Below are positions 46,354-55,817 of a DNA stretch of 64,000 nucleotides, piece by piece; within the stretch, counting starts at the first letter, position 1, and each line of letters begins with the position of its first letter. A program made the translations under genes and the position numbers. Under the pieces are notes generated by a model. That model searched no databases. It was not told the DNA's origin and was given only the letters and a program-made list of their open reading frames with translations. Origin of the DNA: Bacillus safensis (GTDB lineage Bacteria; Bacillota; Bacilli; Bacillales; Bacillaceae). The DNA lies in the NCBI GenBank assembly GCA_030159235.1, contig BSBG01000009.1, forward strand, positions 1 through 64,000, read 5' to 3'.

Positions 46354-47133
46354 TTAATCATTGATTTGAGAAGGATAAAGTGTCATTCCGCCATCCACAA
46401 ATAAGGTGGTGCCTGTGATATACGACGCTTCCTTAGAAACGAGGAATGCAGCAGCGGACCCAATCTCCTTCGGTTCACCAAAGGCTCTCATCGGAATTTT
46501 CTCAAGCTGTTTTTGTTTTTTCTGTTCATCCTGCAAATCATCATTCGATTCGGTTGCCATGGTACCTGGTGCAATGGCATTGATCCGAATACCTGCTTCG
46601 GCATAATCAAGAGCCAGCGTCTTCGTCATCATGTTCATTCCGCCTTTTGAAGTAGAATAATGAACGTTGAATGGACGTGGGATTTCCTGATGAACACTGG
46701 AGATATTTAAAATCGATCCTTTGATGTCATGCTCCAGCATATAGACAATTGCAGCCTTTGCACCTAAAAATGCGCCTGTCATATTCACATCAATGACTTG
46801 TTGCCATTGCTCCAGCGTCATCTCATGTGGCATTGCTTCTTCGCCGTTAAATCCTGAATTGTTGACGAATACATCTACTGTTCCGAAATGCTCCAGCGCT
46901 GTATCCATGATCGCTTGGATTCCTTCCTCTTTGGAGACATCAGCGTGCACTTTCACTGCCCTACCTCCGTGCGCTTGAATGTTTTGTACCGTTTCCTCAG
47001 CTCCATCTTCATCGCCTTTATAGTTCACAACCACATTCATTTCCTCTTGCCCAAACCGCAATGCGATCGCTTGTCCAATTCCTTTTGAAGAGCCTGTGAC
47101 AATGGCTGTTTTTCCTTTTAAATCTTGATACAT
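46354..47133 (-). CDS. ycdF: Glucose 1-dehydrogenase-like SDR (general stress protein)
   Basis: 259 residues, classical SDR. TGSSKGIGQAIA cofactor loop, NNSGFNG, Ser in LNISSVHQEIP, and YSTSK (Tyr/Lys catalytic pair), C-terminal FVDGGMTLYPSQ. Closely matches B. subtilis YcdF (glucose dehydrogenase II), a sigma-B-dependent protein. ATG 47133 has GGAGG at 8 bases. A sigma-B-like promoter lies just upstream. Confidence 0.92.
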   Translation of the reverse strand: MYQDLKGKTAIVTGSSKGIGQAIALRFGQEEMNVVVNYKGDEDGAEETVQNIQAHGGRAVKVHADVSKEEGIQAIMDTALEHFGTVDVFVNNSGFNGEEAMPHEMTLEQWQQVIDVNMTGAFLGAKAAIVYMLEHDIKGSILNISSVHQEIPRPFNVHYSTSKGGMNMMTKTLALDYAEAGIRINAIAPGTMATESNDDLQDEQKKQKQLEKIPMRAFGEPKEIGSAAAFLVSKEASYITGTTLFVDGGMTLYPSQIND

Positions 47134-47179
47134 CTTCATTTCCTCCAATCACGCGCTTCATCTTGTTGATACACAATGG

Positions 47180-47205
47180 TTACCCATTTTGAAAAAAAGA
47201 AAAAC
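47180..47205 (-). promoter_or_regulatory. Candidate sigma-B promoter of ycdF
   Basis: Minus strand GTTTTT, 14-bp spacer, GGGTAA (consensus GTTTAA-N12-15-GGGTAT). The -35 is made from the U tract of the cwlJ terminator. Confidence 0.55.
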
Positions 47206-47243
47206 ACAACCCTCTGCATTTATACATGAAGAGGATTGTGCTG
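47206..47243 (-). terminator. Terminator of cwlJ
   Basis: CACAATCCTCT / AGAGGGTTGTG stem followed by TTTTTC on the minus strand. Confidence 0.85.
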
Positions 47244-47252
47244 TTCATCAAG

Positions 47253-47681
47253 TTAAAAAGTGTTATAGACATTTTCACATGTTTCAGCAGTTGGCTGATA
47301 AAAGCAATGCGACTTATACCTTGCCACAAACGGCTGATTGTACCAAGTCGGCGGACAATCGCCAGGCGGTTTAAAATACCAAAGACTGAATTTTGCCGGC
47401 CAAAATCGTTCCCCGTTAATATTCCTCCGCGCAAGTGTTTTTTCAGTTTCTCGTGCTCGTTGATAAAAATAACCATGCGTGACCGCTTCGAATGCATGCT
47501 CCTGATAAATCATTTGTGGAATCGTACGCAGCCCTTTAAAGTCCGAGCAGTTGGCACGTAAACGATTGATGCCCACATTTCCTACGAGCAACATCCCTTG
47601 CTTTCCTTCACCTTCTGCCTCCGCTCTCAGCAGTCTGGCCATTAAATCAATATCAGAGCTTGTCGCTCTTACCACTGCCAT
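47253..47681 (-). CDS. cwlJ: Spore cortex-lytic cell wall hydrolase CwlJ
   Basis: 142 residues, standard CwlJ length, no signal peptide. Hydrolase_2 domain with the catalytic Glu in LLRAEAEGEGKQGML and GNVGINRL; ends CFYQPTAETCENVYNTF. It degrades cortex peptidoglycan during germination, sits in the spore coat and normally needs GerQ. ATG 47681 with GGAGGTGG. I did not find a clear sigma-E promoter upstream. Confidence 0.95.
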   Translation of the reverse strand: MAVVRATSSDIDLMARLLRAEAEGEGKQGMLLVGNVGINRLRANCSDFKGLRTIPQMIYQEHAFEAVTHGYFYQRARETEKTLARRNINGERFWPAKFSLWYFKPPGDCPPTWYNQPFVARYKSHCFYQPTAETCENVYNTF

Positions 47682-48093
47682 ACATCCACCTCCTGTTCAT
47701 TTCTCTTTTATTTTATGTGGTGTTTCTGTGTAGATGACTGCCATTTTGACATGAAAAAGCACGTTCAGTGTCGACAGCCTGTCTAAATACCTCAATATTT
47801 TGCTGGACATGTGTCTCTCTGCCAACAACACACAAACCGAGTGACCATACACATAACAGGAAAAAATATTCATTACTATAGACTCATTTACAAGTCATAA
47901 AAATCCTTCTAATAGCGCCATCATCTTCAAAAACAGTCATTTGAACCTATTCATTAATCCGACTCAAAACCTTAAAATATTAAATGTTGAGTTTTTACAG
48001 GAGATATCAAACAATAAAATACACATTTCTCCTCTCAACCTAGTGTCATTTTTACTATTTGAAGCTAGTCAATCTTTAAAACGCACTGAAGTA
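47682..48093. other. Intergenic region between cwlJ and ycdA
   Basis: Over 400 bp. The left end is the cwlJ leader; the rest is A+T-rich and holds no convincing gene. The ORF at 47941-48168 begins at a TTG without ribosome site. Confidence 0.5.
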
Positions 48094-48122
48094 TTGACAG
48101 TACTTTCGCTTCATTCTACAGT
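48094..48122 (+). promoter_or_regulatory. Sigma-A promoter of ycdA
   Basis: TTGACA (perfect), 17-bp spacer, TACAGT (four of six). Predicted leader about 90 nt before the GAGGAGG site and ATG 48220. Confidence 0.65.
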
Positions 48123-48219
48123 AAAAAACATACAGTATTTTTCTTTTTGTGCAAAAAGAATGATATGAACTACAGCTTTTCAATGAAATTCACCATAAAC
48201 CCGAGGAGGAAAACAAGCC

Positions 48220-49281
48220 ATGTTTAAAAAGAAATTATCCCTGTTTCTTCTGATTTTGTGTGTAACTGTTGTCGCTGCTGCTTGTAGTGGTGGTAAAGAC
48301 AAAACGGCTGCGAAAGAAAACGATACCAAAAAATCTCTTGATGCAGCAGAGGTAAAGGTAGAAAGTGCTGAGTACACATTACCACCTCAATACGATACAT
48401 CTGTACAGGATGATCAGTATGTATTAAAAGTGAACGTATCTGTAAAAAATATCAGCAAAGAGCCTCTCAATGTTGATAAAAGCAACTTTACGCTTTACCA
48501 AGATGATGCACAGGTATCTACGATCTCTCCAGATGACTATAACGAAGTATTATCTTCTAGCTCTCTAAATGCAGGCAAAGTATCAAAAGGCGGTCTTTTC
48601 TTTGTTGTTGATAAAGAAAAAGACTATCAGCTTGTTTACACAGAGCCAGGCAGTGGTGCTAAAAAAGATGACAAAACACTAGAGTTCGATATTAAAGGAA
48701 AAGACTTAATGAAAAAAGCAGATACACTTCAAGCATCTGCAAAGGCCCTTTCTTCTTATATTGATGTCATGATTTTTGGTAAGAAAAACGACGATTTCGA
48801 AAAACTAACAGGTGATAACAAATCAACTGTTGTGAACGAATTTGATAAATCATTCAAACAAGGCTACATCACTTCATCAGGTATTTCTTCTAGCTCAGCG
48901 AAGGACGAAAACCTTGATAAACTGCTAAAAGCTGTGAAAGAAACATTAGCTGAAAAATCAAAAGTTTCAACAAAAACAAAATCAATCAGCGGTGATAAAG
49001 CTGTCGTGACTGTGACCCTTACACCAATTGATGCAAGCCCGCTTGTTGATCGTTTAAAAGAGAAAGCGACTGAGTTCTACAGCAAAAATCGTACAGCGTC
49101 TTATGATGATGCACAGAAATATTTACTCTCTATCTACCCAGAAGAGTTTAAAAAATTAGGACCATCATCTTCTGAAGAAACAGTAGAAGTCAACATGAAG
49201 AAAAATGATATCGACCAATGGAAACTTGATTTGAACGATTACAAAACAAGCTCATTAGTTGAGAAGTTCATCAAGAACTAA
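48220..49281 (+). CDS. ycdA: Membrane lipoprotein YcdA
   Basis: 353 residues. Signal peptide with lipobox VVAAACSGG (Cys about 22), then a Lys/Asp-rich linker, an Ig-like DUF4352-type domain (about 40-150: VKVESAEYTLPP...VNVSVKNISKEPLNV), and a helical C-terminal domain (about 165-350, DUF5105-like) with LTGDNKSTVVNEFDKSF. Outer-surface lipoprotein; role unknown, linked in B. subtilis to surface motility by some reports. Monocistronic with its own promoter and terminator. Confidence 0.88.
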   Translation: MFKKKLSLFLLILCVTVVAAACSGGKDKTAAKENDTKKSLDAAEVKVESAEYTLPPQYDTSVQDDQYVLKVNVSVKNISKEPLNVDKSNFTLYQDDAQVSTISPDDYNEVLSSSSLNAGKVSKGGLFFVVDKEKDYQLVYTEPGSGAKKDDKTLEFDIKGKDLMKKADTLQASAKALSSYIDVMIFGKKNDDFEKLTGDNKSTVVNEFDKSFKQGYITSSGISSSSAKDENLDKLLKAVKETLAEKSKVSTKTKSISGDKAVVTVTLTPIDASPLVDRLKEKATEFYSKNRTASYDDAQKYLLSIYPEEFKKLGPSSSEETVEVNMKKNDIDQWKLDLNDYKTSSLVEKFIKN

Positions 49282-49283
49282 TG

Positions 49284-49311
49284 AAAAAACCCCGTTCCCC
49301 GGGGTTTTTTT
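49284..49311 (+). terminator. Terminator of ycdA
   Basis: CCCCG ttccc CGGGG flanked by A6 and T7. Confidence 0.9.
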
Positions 49312-49826
49312 GTTATGATTTATCATCTCGTTTGGCGAACGTGAACCCCCTCTATCATAAAAAACCAGAATATAGTCAAGCTTCTTACCCCTGACAACAT
49401 TTTTTTCTATAATCAGTGTTCCATTTCTTTAGCTCGATCACTATGAGAGATTCAATGCTGATTATTTTTTGAACTTAAGATTTTTTCTGCTTATTTGTGG
49501 AAGATGAAATGTAAACTCGAAGTAAAAAAATGTACTCCTCATTCTTTATTTCTATTGAACTATATTATAAATCTAGGTTCTTTCCTAACTCATTATAAAA
49601 GTAAACCATCATTTTCATTCCCCAACTCTTCTTTCTATTTAAGTTATTCCTTAATAAAACTCTTCGAAATATAAAAAATTCCATTTTTTAAAATATTAAA
49701 AAAGGTTCTATGTGCTCATTTTAAGGTGATTTTAAACTTTTTATCATTGTTATTATGCTAGAATTAGTAATCACTTCAAAGAGAAAATTCACCATGAAAT
49801 TAAATCATTTTTTATAGAGGTGAATC
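49312..49826. other. A+T-rich intergenic stretch
   Basis: About 515 bp, visibly richer in A+T than flanking core genes, with no ORF, RNA gene or repeat that I recognise. With the following orphan gene it looks like acquired DNA. Confidence 0.5.
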
Positions 49827-50378
49827 ATGTATAATTACGAAAAGCTATATAAACAGTATTTATATAAAAAAGATCAATTGGTTTTTACTAAAGAACGAGT
49901 TGCTGAGATGATAACGTCTAAATTTAAAGCTAGAGAATTTTCAAAAACAAAGATTTTAGATTTAGTGAATGATGATCACTTTGAATATACTAAGATATAT
50001 AAATGTTTTGTCATTGATGATCCGAGTCTATTGATTCAATTGTTTTCAGATGAGGAGAAAAAGAATCATCGTGAAGAAATACTTGATAATCGTGAACATC
50101 CCTTAAACCCCAAGAGAGTTAAAGAATGGGAATATAATCACTTATTGCTTGATGAACAAGAAGGTAGAAGAATTGATATCATTTTAGAAAGTAAAGATGG
50201 GTTATATGTTTCAAAATTTACCGTAAGAGCTAGTTGTGAAAAGCTTGATAGGTATTTAAATGCTTTAATTGTAGGTGCACTTATTGAAAACGGGTTAAGA
50301 GAATATCCAGATGGTATTCATGACGAGTATTTTCAATTTTATTTAGAGAACTTGGATCAATTCGGTTTCTTAAACTGA
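49827..50378 (+). CDS. Orphan protein, unknown function
   Basis: 183 residues, no signal peptide, no membrane segment, charged and rich in Lys, Glu, Asp, Tyr. I recognise no family. Possible alpha/beta fold in the second half (RRIDIILESKDGLYVSKFTV). ATG 49827 with AGAGGTG at 6 bases, so translation is credible. Base and codon use (TTT, ATT, AAA, TTA) are more A+T-rich than neighbours. There is no partner gene beside it. Could be the immunity or solitary remnant of a mobile locus, but nothing shows this directly. Confidence 0.65.
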   Translation: MYNYEKLYKQYLYKKDQLVFTKERVAEMITSKFKAREFSKTKILDLVNDDHFEYTKIYKCFVIDDPSLLIQLFSDEEKKNHREEILDNREHPLNPKRVKEWEYNHLLLDEQEGRRIDIILESKDGLYVSKFTVRASCEKLDRYLNALIVGALIENGLREYPDGIHDEYFQFYLENLDQFGFLN

Positions 50379-50406
50379 AAAATACGATAATCGGCATTCA
50401 CTTGAA

Positions 50407-50440
50407 AACGCCCTCTATCAAAGAGGGCGTTTCTTTATTT
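50407..50440. terminator. Bidirectional terminator orphan gene / natB
   Basis: AACGCCCTCT / AGAGGGCGTT stem with ATCAA loop. Confidence 0.9.
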
Positions 50441-51610
50441 CGCAAGCATCCATTTTTCTTTCATAAACAAGCTTCTCACGATGACAAACAGGATAACGAC
50501 TGCCAACGCCGAGGAACCGAGTGTCAAGGTGATGGACATTGGATCAATGATTCCAAACATCAATTGCTTACAAAGCGCATGAATATTAAGGAATGGGACA
50601 GCAAAGTAATACGTATCTAGCTGCGTAGCACCTGCTCTCATGGTAAAGAACATTGGAAGTACACCTAGTGTAATGATCATGGACATGTACGACTGTGCTT
50701 CTTTGACTGAGCCCGAAATGACGCTGAGCAGCAATTCAAGCATGGATACCATGAAGGAGAAGATGATTAACGCCGCAAACATGACGCCGATAACGCTCCA
50801 CATTTGATCACCAAAGTTTAGAGCCTGCTTCAGCTTTTCTGTAAAGAGAAGCGTAGATAGAAGCAGCATGCCTATCGCTACAATCCCACTTAAAATACCG
50901 AACATGGAGACAGCAAGCCATTTTCCTATGAGGATCTGGAGTCTGCTGGCAGGTGTCAGAAATAAGGCTTCAATTGATTTTCGGTCCTTTTCACCTGCTA
51001 CAATATCAAGCGCTGCTGGCAATGCTCCTGAGATGACCGAGGTCACCAAAATCATCGGAAGGAGAATGGACAACAGCATAGAGGTCACCCCGTTTTCCCC
51101 TTCATCACCTTCTTCTACATCAACAGAATGCACCTCAAACGGATGAATAACGGATGTGTCGATTTGATCAGCTGCTAAACGCTTCTCGACCACTTGGTTT
51201 TGATACTGCTCCAGCAATGATTGCAGCATTTGGACCGTTATCACCGAATCATCGTCTGTCGTATAGCCATGAATTTTAATCGCAAATGATTTTTGATGCT
51301 GAAGCATGTCTCCTGCCTCTTTCGGCATTTCTAGGTAAGCATTCGCCTCCCCATCTTTGACGGCTTGCTTCGGATCATCAAATGTTTCAAGATTGATGTT
51401 TTTGACCTCTTTGATCATTTGATTCATGTCGGTAGGAAGCTGTTCATTGACTGCGACCGTATAGGATGTATCCCCTGGATCTGCAATCATGCTTTCATAA
51501 AAGAACACCAGTCCAAGCATGGTTAAAAGAGGAACCAGTACAGTTAACAGCAATGTTTTTCGATCCCTTAGCGCATCTGTCATTTCTTTTAAAAAGACGG
51601 TTTTCCACAT
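50435..51610 (-). CDS. natB: ABC transporter permease NatB (Na+ efflux)
   Basis: 391 residues: one N-terminal membrane segment (about 18-38), a large extracytoplasmic domain (about 45-185), then five to six membrane segments. LFLTPASRLQILIGKWLAVS is the family's coupling-loop region. With NatA exports Na+. Starts within the natA stop (TAATG). Same partner set as in B. subtilis. Confidence 0.9.
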   Translation of the reverse strand: MWKTVFLKEMTDALRDRKTLLLTVLVPLLTMLGLVFFYESMIADPGDTSYTVAVNEQLPTDMNQMIKEVKNINLETFDDPKQAVKDGEANAYLEMPKEAGDMLQHQKSFAIKIHGYTTDDDSVITVQMLQSLLEQYQNQVVEKRLAADQIDTSVIHPFEVHSVDVEEGDEGENGVTSMLLSILLPMILVTSVISGALPAALDIVAGEKDRKSIEALFLTPASRLQILIGKWLAVSMFGILSGIVAIGMLLLSTLLFTEKLKQALNFGDQMWSVIGVMFAALIIFSFMVSMLELLLSVISGSVKEAQSYMSMIITLGVLPMFFTMRAGATQLDTYYFAVPFLNIHALCKQLMFGIIDPMSITLTLGSSALAVVILFVIVRSLFMKEKWMLAK

Positions 51611-52350
51611 TATGAAATCCCCCTAGCGAGCTTCGACATAAAGATGTAGTTTAAGTCTTCACTTTGTTCCTGTGCATATAATTCTGGAAGTGTCCCTTTG
51701 TAAACAAGCTCTCCTTGATGAATCATCATGACACTGTCACAGAGCTGACTGACTTCTTCCATGATGTGGCTTGAAAATAGGATCGTTTTATTTTGCTGCT
51801 TGAGCTGATGAATAAAATCTCTGAAAATATTACTCGACGTGATATCAAGGCCGGTTGTCGGCTCATCAAATAAGATAATATCAGGATCATGGATTAAGGT
51901 TCTGGCAATCGCCACCTTTTGTTTCATTCCTCTTGAGAATCCTTTCACCTTGCGATCCATGTATTGTCTCATCCCAAAGCGCTTTGCCAAATCCTCTATT
52001 CTTGCTTTGATTTCATGCTGATCTAACCCATATAATTTGCCAAAATATTCAAGGTTTTCTCTTGCCGTTAAGCGGTCGTAAAGCCCCGTCTCACCGCCAA
52101 ACAAGACACCAATTCGTTTTTTCACTTCTGTTGCTTCTTTCACTGTATCAAAGCCGGCGACAGTGACCGTTCCGTGTGTAGGCTCTAATAATGTGGCAAC
52201 AGCGCGCAATAATGTGGTTTTTCCTGCACCATTTTCTCCTAGGATGCCAACCACTTCCCCTTCCTTCACGGAGAACGTCATGTGCTTCATCGCTTTCACG
52301 ACTTTTTTCTTATCTTTAAACCAGCAGCTGCAATCGCTGAGAGTAATCAT
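51610..52350 (-). CDS. natA: ABC transporter ATPase NatA (Na+ efflux)
   Basis: 246 residues. Walker A GENGAGKTTLLRAV, signature FSRGMKQKVAIARTL, Walker B IILFDEPTTGLD, switch His in LFSSHIMEEV. Energises NatB. ATG 52350 has AAAGGGG at 9 bases; codons upstream are not needed. Confidence 0.92.
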   Translation of the reverse strand: MITLSDCSCWFKDKKKVVKAMKHMTFSVKEGEVVGILGENGAGKTTLLRAVATLLEPTHGTVTVAGFDTVKEATEVKKRIGVLFGGETGLYDRLTARENLEYFGKLYGLDQHEIKARIEDLAKRFGMRQYMDRKVKGFSRGMKQKVAIARTLIHDPDIILFDEPTTGLDITSSNIFRDFIHQLKQQNKTILFSSHIMEEVSQLCDSVMMIHQGELVYKGTLPELYAQEQSEDLNYIFMSKLARGIS

Positions 52351-52445
52351 TTGGTCCGCCCCTTTCAACTTTACTTTCTAAGTCTATGATAGAAAAAATA
52401 ACGCTCGCCTGATATAAAAATGTCGCGAAACGTCCTTTTTCTGTC

Positions 52446-52464
52446 TTGAAATGATCTATTTCAA
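52446..52464. promoter_or_regulatory. Palindrome in the natA-natR divergent region
   Basis: TTGAAATGATCTATTTCAA: perfect 7-bp arms around 5 bp, about 50 bp before natR. Candidate NatR site or autoregulatory element; TAAAAT at 52473 may be the natR -10. Confidence 0.45.
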
Positions 52465-52516
52465 AAAAACAAATGGTAAAATAGACAAATAATAAGAAGA
52501 GTCATAGGTGATTTTT

Positions 52517-53218
52517 ATGATAAAAGTAGGTCTCGTCGATGATTACCGAGTAGATTTAGAAAAGCTGCACGCCATTGTGGGCAGAATGGAAGCTGTGGAC
52601 ATTGTCTTTGTCACGCAGTCAGCAGAGGATGCATACGAGAAGGTCAAACAAGGAGACATTGATTTATTGTTCGCAGACATTGAAATGCCCGGAATGTCCG
52701 GCTATGAATTAGCAGACCTCATTCACTCTCACGCACTAAATGTCGATGTTGTCTTTGTAACAGGAAACAGCGGATATGCGGTCCATGCATTTGATTTGAA
52801 TGTCCATGATTATATTATGAAGCCCTACCAAGCCGATCGAATTGCCAAATCCTTAGAGCGCTACAAGTCCACCAAGCAGGAGAAAAGCATTCATGGCCGG
52901 CTTCTCATTAAGCAGCAGTCAGATATTCATGTGCTGCAAAAAAAGGATGTCATTTTTGTTGAACGAACGGGCCGGTCAACCACCATCGTCACAACAACAG
53001 GAGAAATACAGACATATCAAACATTAAACGAGTTAAAGGGCGATTTGGCTGAAAAAGATTTTATCCGCTCTCATCGATCGTTTATCATCAATATTCATTA
53101 CATTAAGAATTTCTCGGCGTATGCTAAAAATTCGTTTATCGTGTCTTTTGAAGGAACGGATAAAAAAGCCATGATGACTAAGCAGCAATTAGAATTTTTT
53201 AAGAAATACTATTTTTAA
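52517..53218 (+). CDS. natR: LytTR-type response regulator NatR
   Basis: 233 residues. Receiver domain with VGLVDDYRVD, phospho-Asp in LLFADIEMPGMSGYE, Lys in DYIMKPYQAD, then a LytTR DNA-binding domain (about 135-233; FIRSHRSFIINIHYIKNF). Activates natAB with NatK. ATG 52517 has AGGTGA at 5 bases. Divergent from natAB. Confidence 0.9.
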   Translation: MIKVGLVDDYRVDLEKLHAIVGRMEAVDIVFVTQSAEDAYEKVKQGDIDLLFADIEMPGMSGYELADLIHSHALNVDVVFVTGNSGYAVHAFDLNVHDYIMKPYQADRIAKSLERYKSTKQEKSIHGRLLIKQQSDIHVLQKKDVIFVERTGRSTTIVTTTGEIQTYQTLNELKGDLAEKDFIRSHRSFIINIHYIKNFSAYAKNSFIVSFEGTDKKAMMTKQQLEFFKKYYF

Positions 53219-53229
53219 GGAGAACGAAC

Positions 53230-54195
53230 GTGAACGCTTTCTATCTTGGATTTCGCATTTATGCCCTCATATGGCTAGTTCTTGCGTTTCATGCAGCTAC
53301 TGAAGCTTTTCTGCCGCTATCATCCATGGTGCTGTGGCTTCTTACCTTTTGTGTGATGGGTGTTTATACATTCTTCATATACAAAAGGTGTTTGCCTCAT
53401 ACGAGTGGTTACGTGATATTAGGCGCTTGTATTCTCATCACCTGCGCTGGCCTTTTGCTTTTTCTCTCGCAAGGAAATGGACTAAGCTATGTTTTGGCTT
53501 TCATCATCATGGTCTCAGCAGATATCCTCTCCTTGAAGATGATGCAGACAGAGAGACAGTTAAATGGACGGCTTCAAGAGCTCATAAACGCAGAATCAAG
53601 AACCAACGAATTACTTCTTGAACTGCGCAGTAAACATCACGAAACAGCCAGACATTTAAATGCCTTTTCCGCGTCTAACGACGAGCATGAGATCAAGGAT
53701 TTGATTCAGCAATACGTCAAGCATTTCCCATGGATGAAAGGAGAAAATGCTTATTTGGCCTCCACCCTCCACTCCTTTTTCCAGCGGGCTGAAAAGGAGG
53801 GCATCGCCCTTTCACTAGATCTTCAAGCACCGTTTTCATCGCTTCCCTATTCAAAAGCAGATCAGGTTAGTTTTACTGGCAACCTGCTTGATAATGCCCT
53901 AGATGCAGCGATTGAAGCGAAGCAAGCCGGAAAAGAGGGCAGTATCTCGATGACAACCTCAATTCGAAGCGGGCTATTTTTAATCCACTGTGAAAATAGC
54001 ACAAAGGGAATGGAAAAACACGTGCTGGATCATTTGTTCAAAACCTTTGGTCGCTCGACAAAGGGCGGCGATCATCAAGGCATGGGGACGTATATCATTC
54101 ATCAGCTTGTTGAAAAGACAGACGGAACACTTGATTTCACTTATCGTTCTCCAAATTTGCGAATCGTCATTAAGATCCCTCTCACCATGTCATAA
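53230..54195 (+). CDS. natK: Sensor histidine kinase NatK
   Basis: 321 residues. Four or five N-terminal membrane segments (to about residue 105), a coiled region, phospho-acceptor His in LRSKHHETARHLNAFS (SpoOB-like), and a GHKL ATPase domain with NLLDNALDAAIEA (N box) and GMGTYIIHQLVEKT (G box). Partner of NatR; 11-bp gap. GTG start after AGGAG. Confidence 0.88.
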   Translation: MNAFYLGFRIYALIWLVLAFHAATEAFLPLSSMVLWLLTFCVMGVYTFFIYKRCLPHTSGYVILGACILITCAGLLLFLSQGNGLSYVLAFIIMVSADILSLKMMQTERQLNGRLQELINAESRTNELLLELRSKHHETARHLNAFSASNDEHEIKDLIQQYVKHFPWMKGENAYLASTLHSFFQRAEKEGIALSLDLQAPFSSLPYSKADQVSFTGNLLDNALDAAIEAKQAGKEGSISMTTSIRSGLFLIHCENSTKGMEKHVLDHLFKTFGRSTKGGDHQGMGTYIIHQLVEKTDGTLDFTYRSPNLRIVIKIPLTMS

Positions 54196-54226
54196 AAAAA
54201 AGGTGCAGCTATGCACCTTTTTTCTA
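54194..54226. terminator. Bidirectional terminator natK / yccK
   Basis: AGGTGCA gcta TGCACCT with A and T runs. Confidence 0.9.
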
Positions 54227-55156
54227 TTAAGAGAAGATCTTGTCGATTTGATTGATTTCCTCTTCTGTTAATTGAACATCGTTTGTTTTGAGGTTTTGCA
54301 AGACTTGGTCTGCTCGTTTTGCCCCTGGAATAATGGCATCGATTCCGTCCTGCGCTAAGAGCCATGCCAGTGCGACGTGTGCCGTTTCTGCATTTTTTGA
54401 TTGAGCAATGACCTTCAGCTTGTCTACTTTTTCGAGATTTGAAAGGAATGCATCTCCTTGGAAAAGCGGGTCCTTTGCTCGAATATCATCAAATGTCGCA
54501 TCCTTTGTAAATTTCCCAGTCAACAAGCCTGATGCCAATGGGAAATAAGGAATAAAGGAAATACCATGCTCAACGCAGTATGGAAGAAGATCCTGCTCTG
54601 CCTGACGTTTCAGTAGAGAATACTCCGACTGAAGCACGTCTAAGTAGCCATCTCGGTTAAAGGCTTGAAGCTGTTCAAAGTCAAGGTTTGATGCACCAAT
54701 CGCCTTGATTTTCCCTTCGTCCTTCAATTCCTTTAATGTGCCTGCTACTTCTTCCAGCGGTGTGCGCCCATCCGGGAAGTGCATATAGTACAAATCAATA
54801 TAATCTGTTTGCAGTCGTTTCAGGCTATTTTCGACCTGCTCTCTTAAGAAATCACGACTGTTATCCAGTTCAATTTGCCCGTTCACTTCTTTATGAGCCC
54901 CTTTTGTCGCAAGGACAAGCTTTTCTCTGCCGCCTCTTTTGGCAATGATCTCACCGATCAATTCCTCTGAACGACCCAGCCCATAAATAAAAGCAGAATC
55001 TAAGAAATTGACACCGTGATCAAGAGCTGTCACTACAAGCTCCCGCCCAGCATCCTCACTTAGATTCGGGAATAAATTATGCCCACCTACCGCATTTGTA
55101 CCAAGCCCTATCGGATTCACCTGTAAATCAGTTCGTCCAAGCGTTACCTTTTTCAA
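54227..55156 (-). CDS. yccK: Aldo/keto reductase YccK
   Basis: 309 residues, AKR TIM barrel reducing aldehydes or ketones with NADPH. Catalytic tetrad visible: Asp/Tyr in [15 protein letters not shown], Lys in LVLATKGAH, His in [13 protein letters not shown]-binding C-terminal [14 protein letters not shown]. Same neighbour (natAB-natRK) as B. subtilis yccK; substrate unknown. Confidence 0.9.
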   Translation of the reverse strand: MKKVTLGRTDLQVNPIGLGTNAVGGHNLFPNLSEDAGRELVVTALDHGVNFLDSAFIYGLGRSEELIGEIIAKRGGREKLVLATKGAHKEVNGQIELDNSRDFLREQVENSLKRLQTDYIDLYYMHFPDGRTPLEEVAGTLKELKDEGKIKAIGASNLDFEQLQAFNRDGYLDVLQSEYSLLKRQAEQDLLPYCVEHGISFIPYFPLASGLLTGKFTKDATFDDIRAKDPLFQGDAFLSNLEKVDKLKVIAQSKNAETAHVALAWLLAQDGIDAIIPGAKRADQVLQNLKTNDVQLTEEEINQIDKIFS

Positions 55157-55629
55157 AAGCTCATCTCCCTTATCTGCTTAATCATCCTTATTTTCCCACG
55201 AATCCTTTTCAACATTCAAGTATTCCGCTCTCTGAAAATGAACATAGCAGGTAGACACTAAAAAAATAAAGGGGCCAATAGTCATCTTCCAAAATGGATG
55301 AATTTCTCTGAAAGTATAAACACCTTCACTTCAAGATTTTTACCCAAAAACATTTTAAAACCCATGACAAATCTATAAATTAATTCTTATTAACTAGTAT
55401 ATTGTGTTTATGTAATTCCTTTTTTTATAGGAAATTGTATTAAAAATGATCAAAGATAGGGACTAAAACTTATTTCTCATCACGAATGAATTTCGAGAGA
55501 ATGAATAGTGCAAATCGGCATTAGGAGATATTACCCTTTCACACACGAATATACTATTCTATCTGTTTCTTTTTACATAGTCAGATAGCGGGGATGAAAT
55601 GACGAAAGAAAAGCGAAGGAGCATCAACT
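55157..55629. other. Intergenic region between yccK and the frameshifted ORF
   Basis: About 470 bp, A+T-rich, no gene, repeat or clear promoter recognised. Confidence 0.5.
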
Positions 55630-55768
55630 GTGAATCTTAAAAAAATAAATCTCCAGCCCAGCTGAATATGAAGTGAAAGTGATACGGAATGGTGATGGTC
55701 AAGGGAAAATTGACCTCAACAATGATAATACAGAGCAGTACATGAGTGGTTTTATTAAAACGAGATAA
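55630..55768 (+). pseudogene. Frameshifted small ORF (about 45 codons)
   Basis: GTG at 55630 has GAAGGAG at 8 bases and reads MNLKKINLQPS then stops. Dropping one C from the CCC run near 55657 joins it to an open frame ending in EQYMSGFIKTR and TAA at 55768, followed by a strong terminator. The product would be a short acidic peptide of unknown family. Alternatives: a chance ORF or a sequencing error. Confidence 0.35.
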
Positions 55769-55774
55769 TGAAAA

Positions 55775-55814
55775 CAAAAAAGACGCTGGCCCCTAAAGGT
55801 GCCGCGTCTTTTTT
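55775..55814. terminator. Bidirectional terminator before yccF
   Basis: AAAAAAGACGCTGGC / GCCGCGTCTTTTTT hairpin with one mismatch. Confidence 0.88.
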
Positions 55815-55817
55815 ATG

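Noticed and set aside
47180..47497. 105-codon ORF opposite frame within cwlJ
   Set aside because: Shares the strand and region with cwlJ in another frame and covers its terminator; cwlJ is certain.
47941..48168. 75-codon ORF in the cwlJ-ycdA gap
   Set aside because: Starts at a TTG with no ribosome site, no recognisable features, and runs into the ycdA promoter; probably chance.
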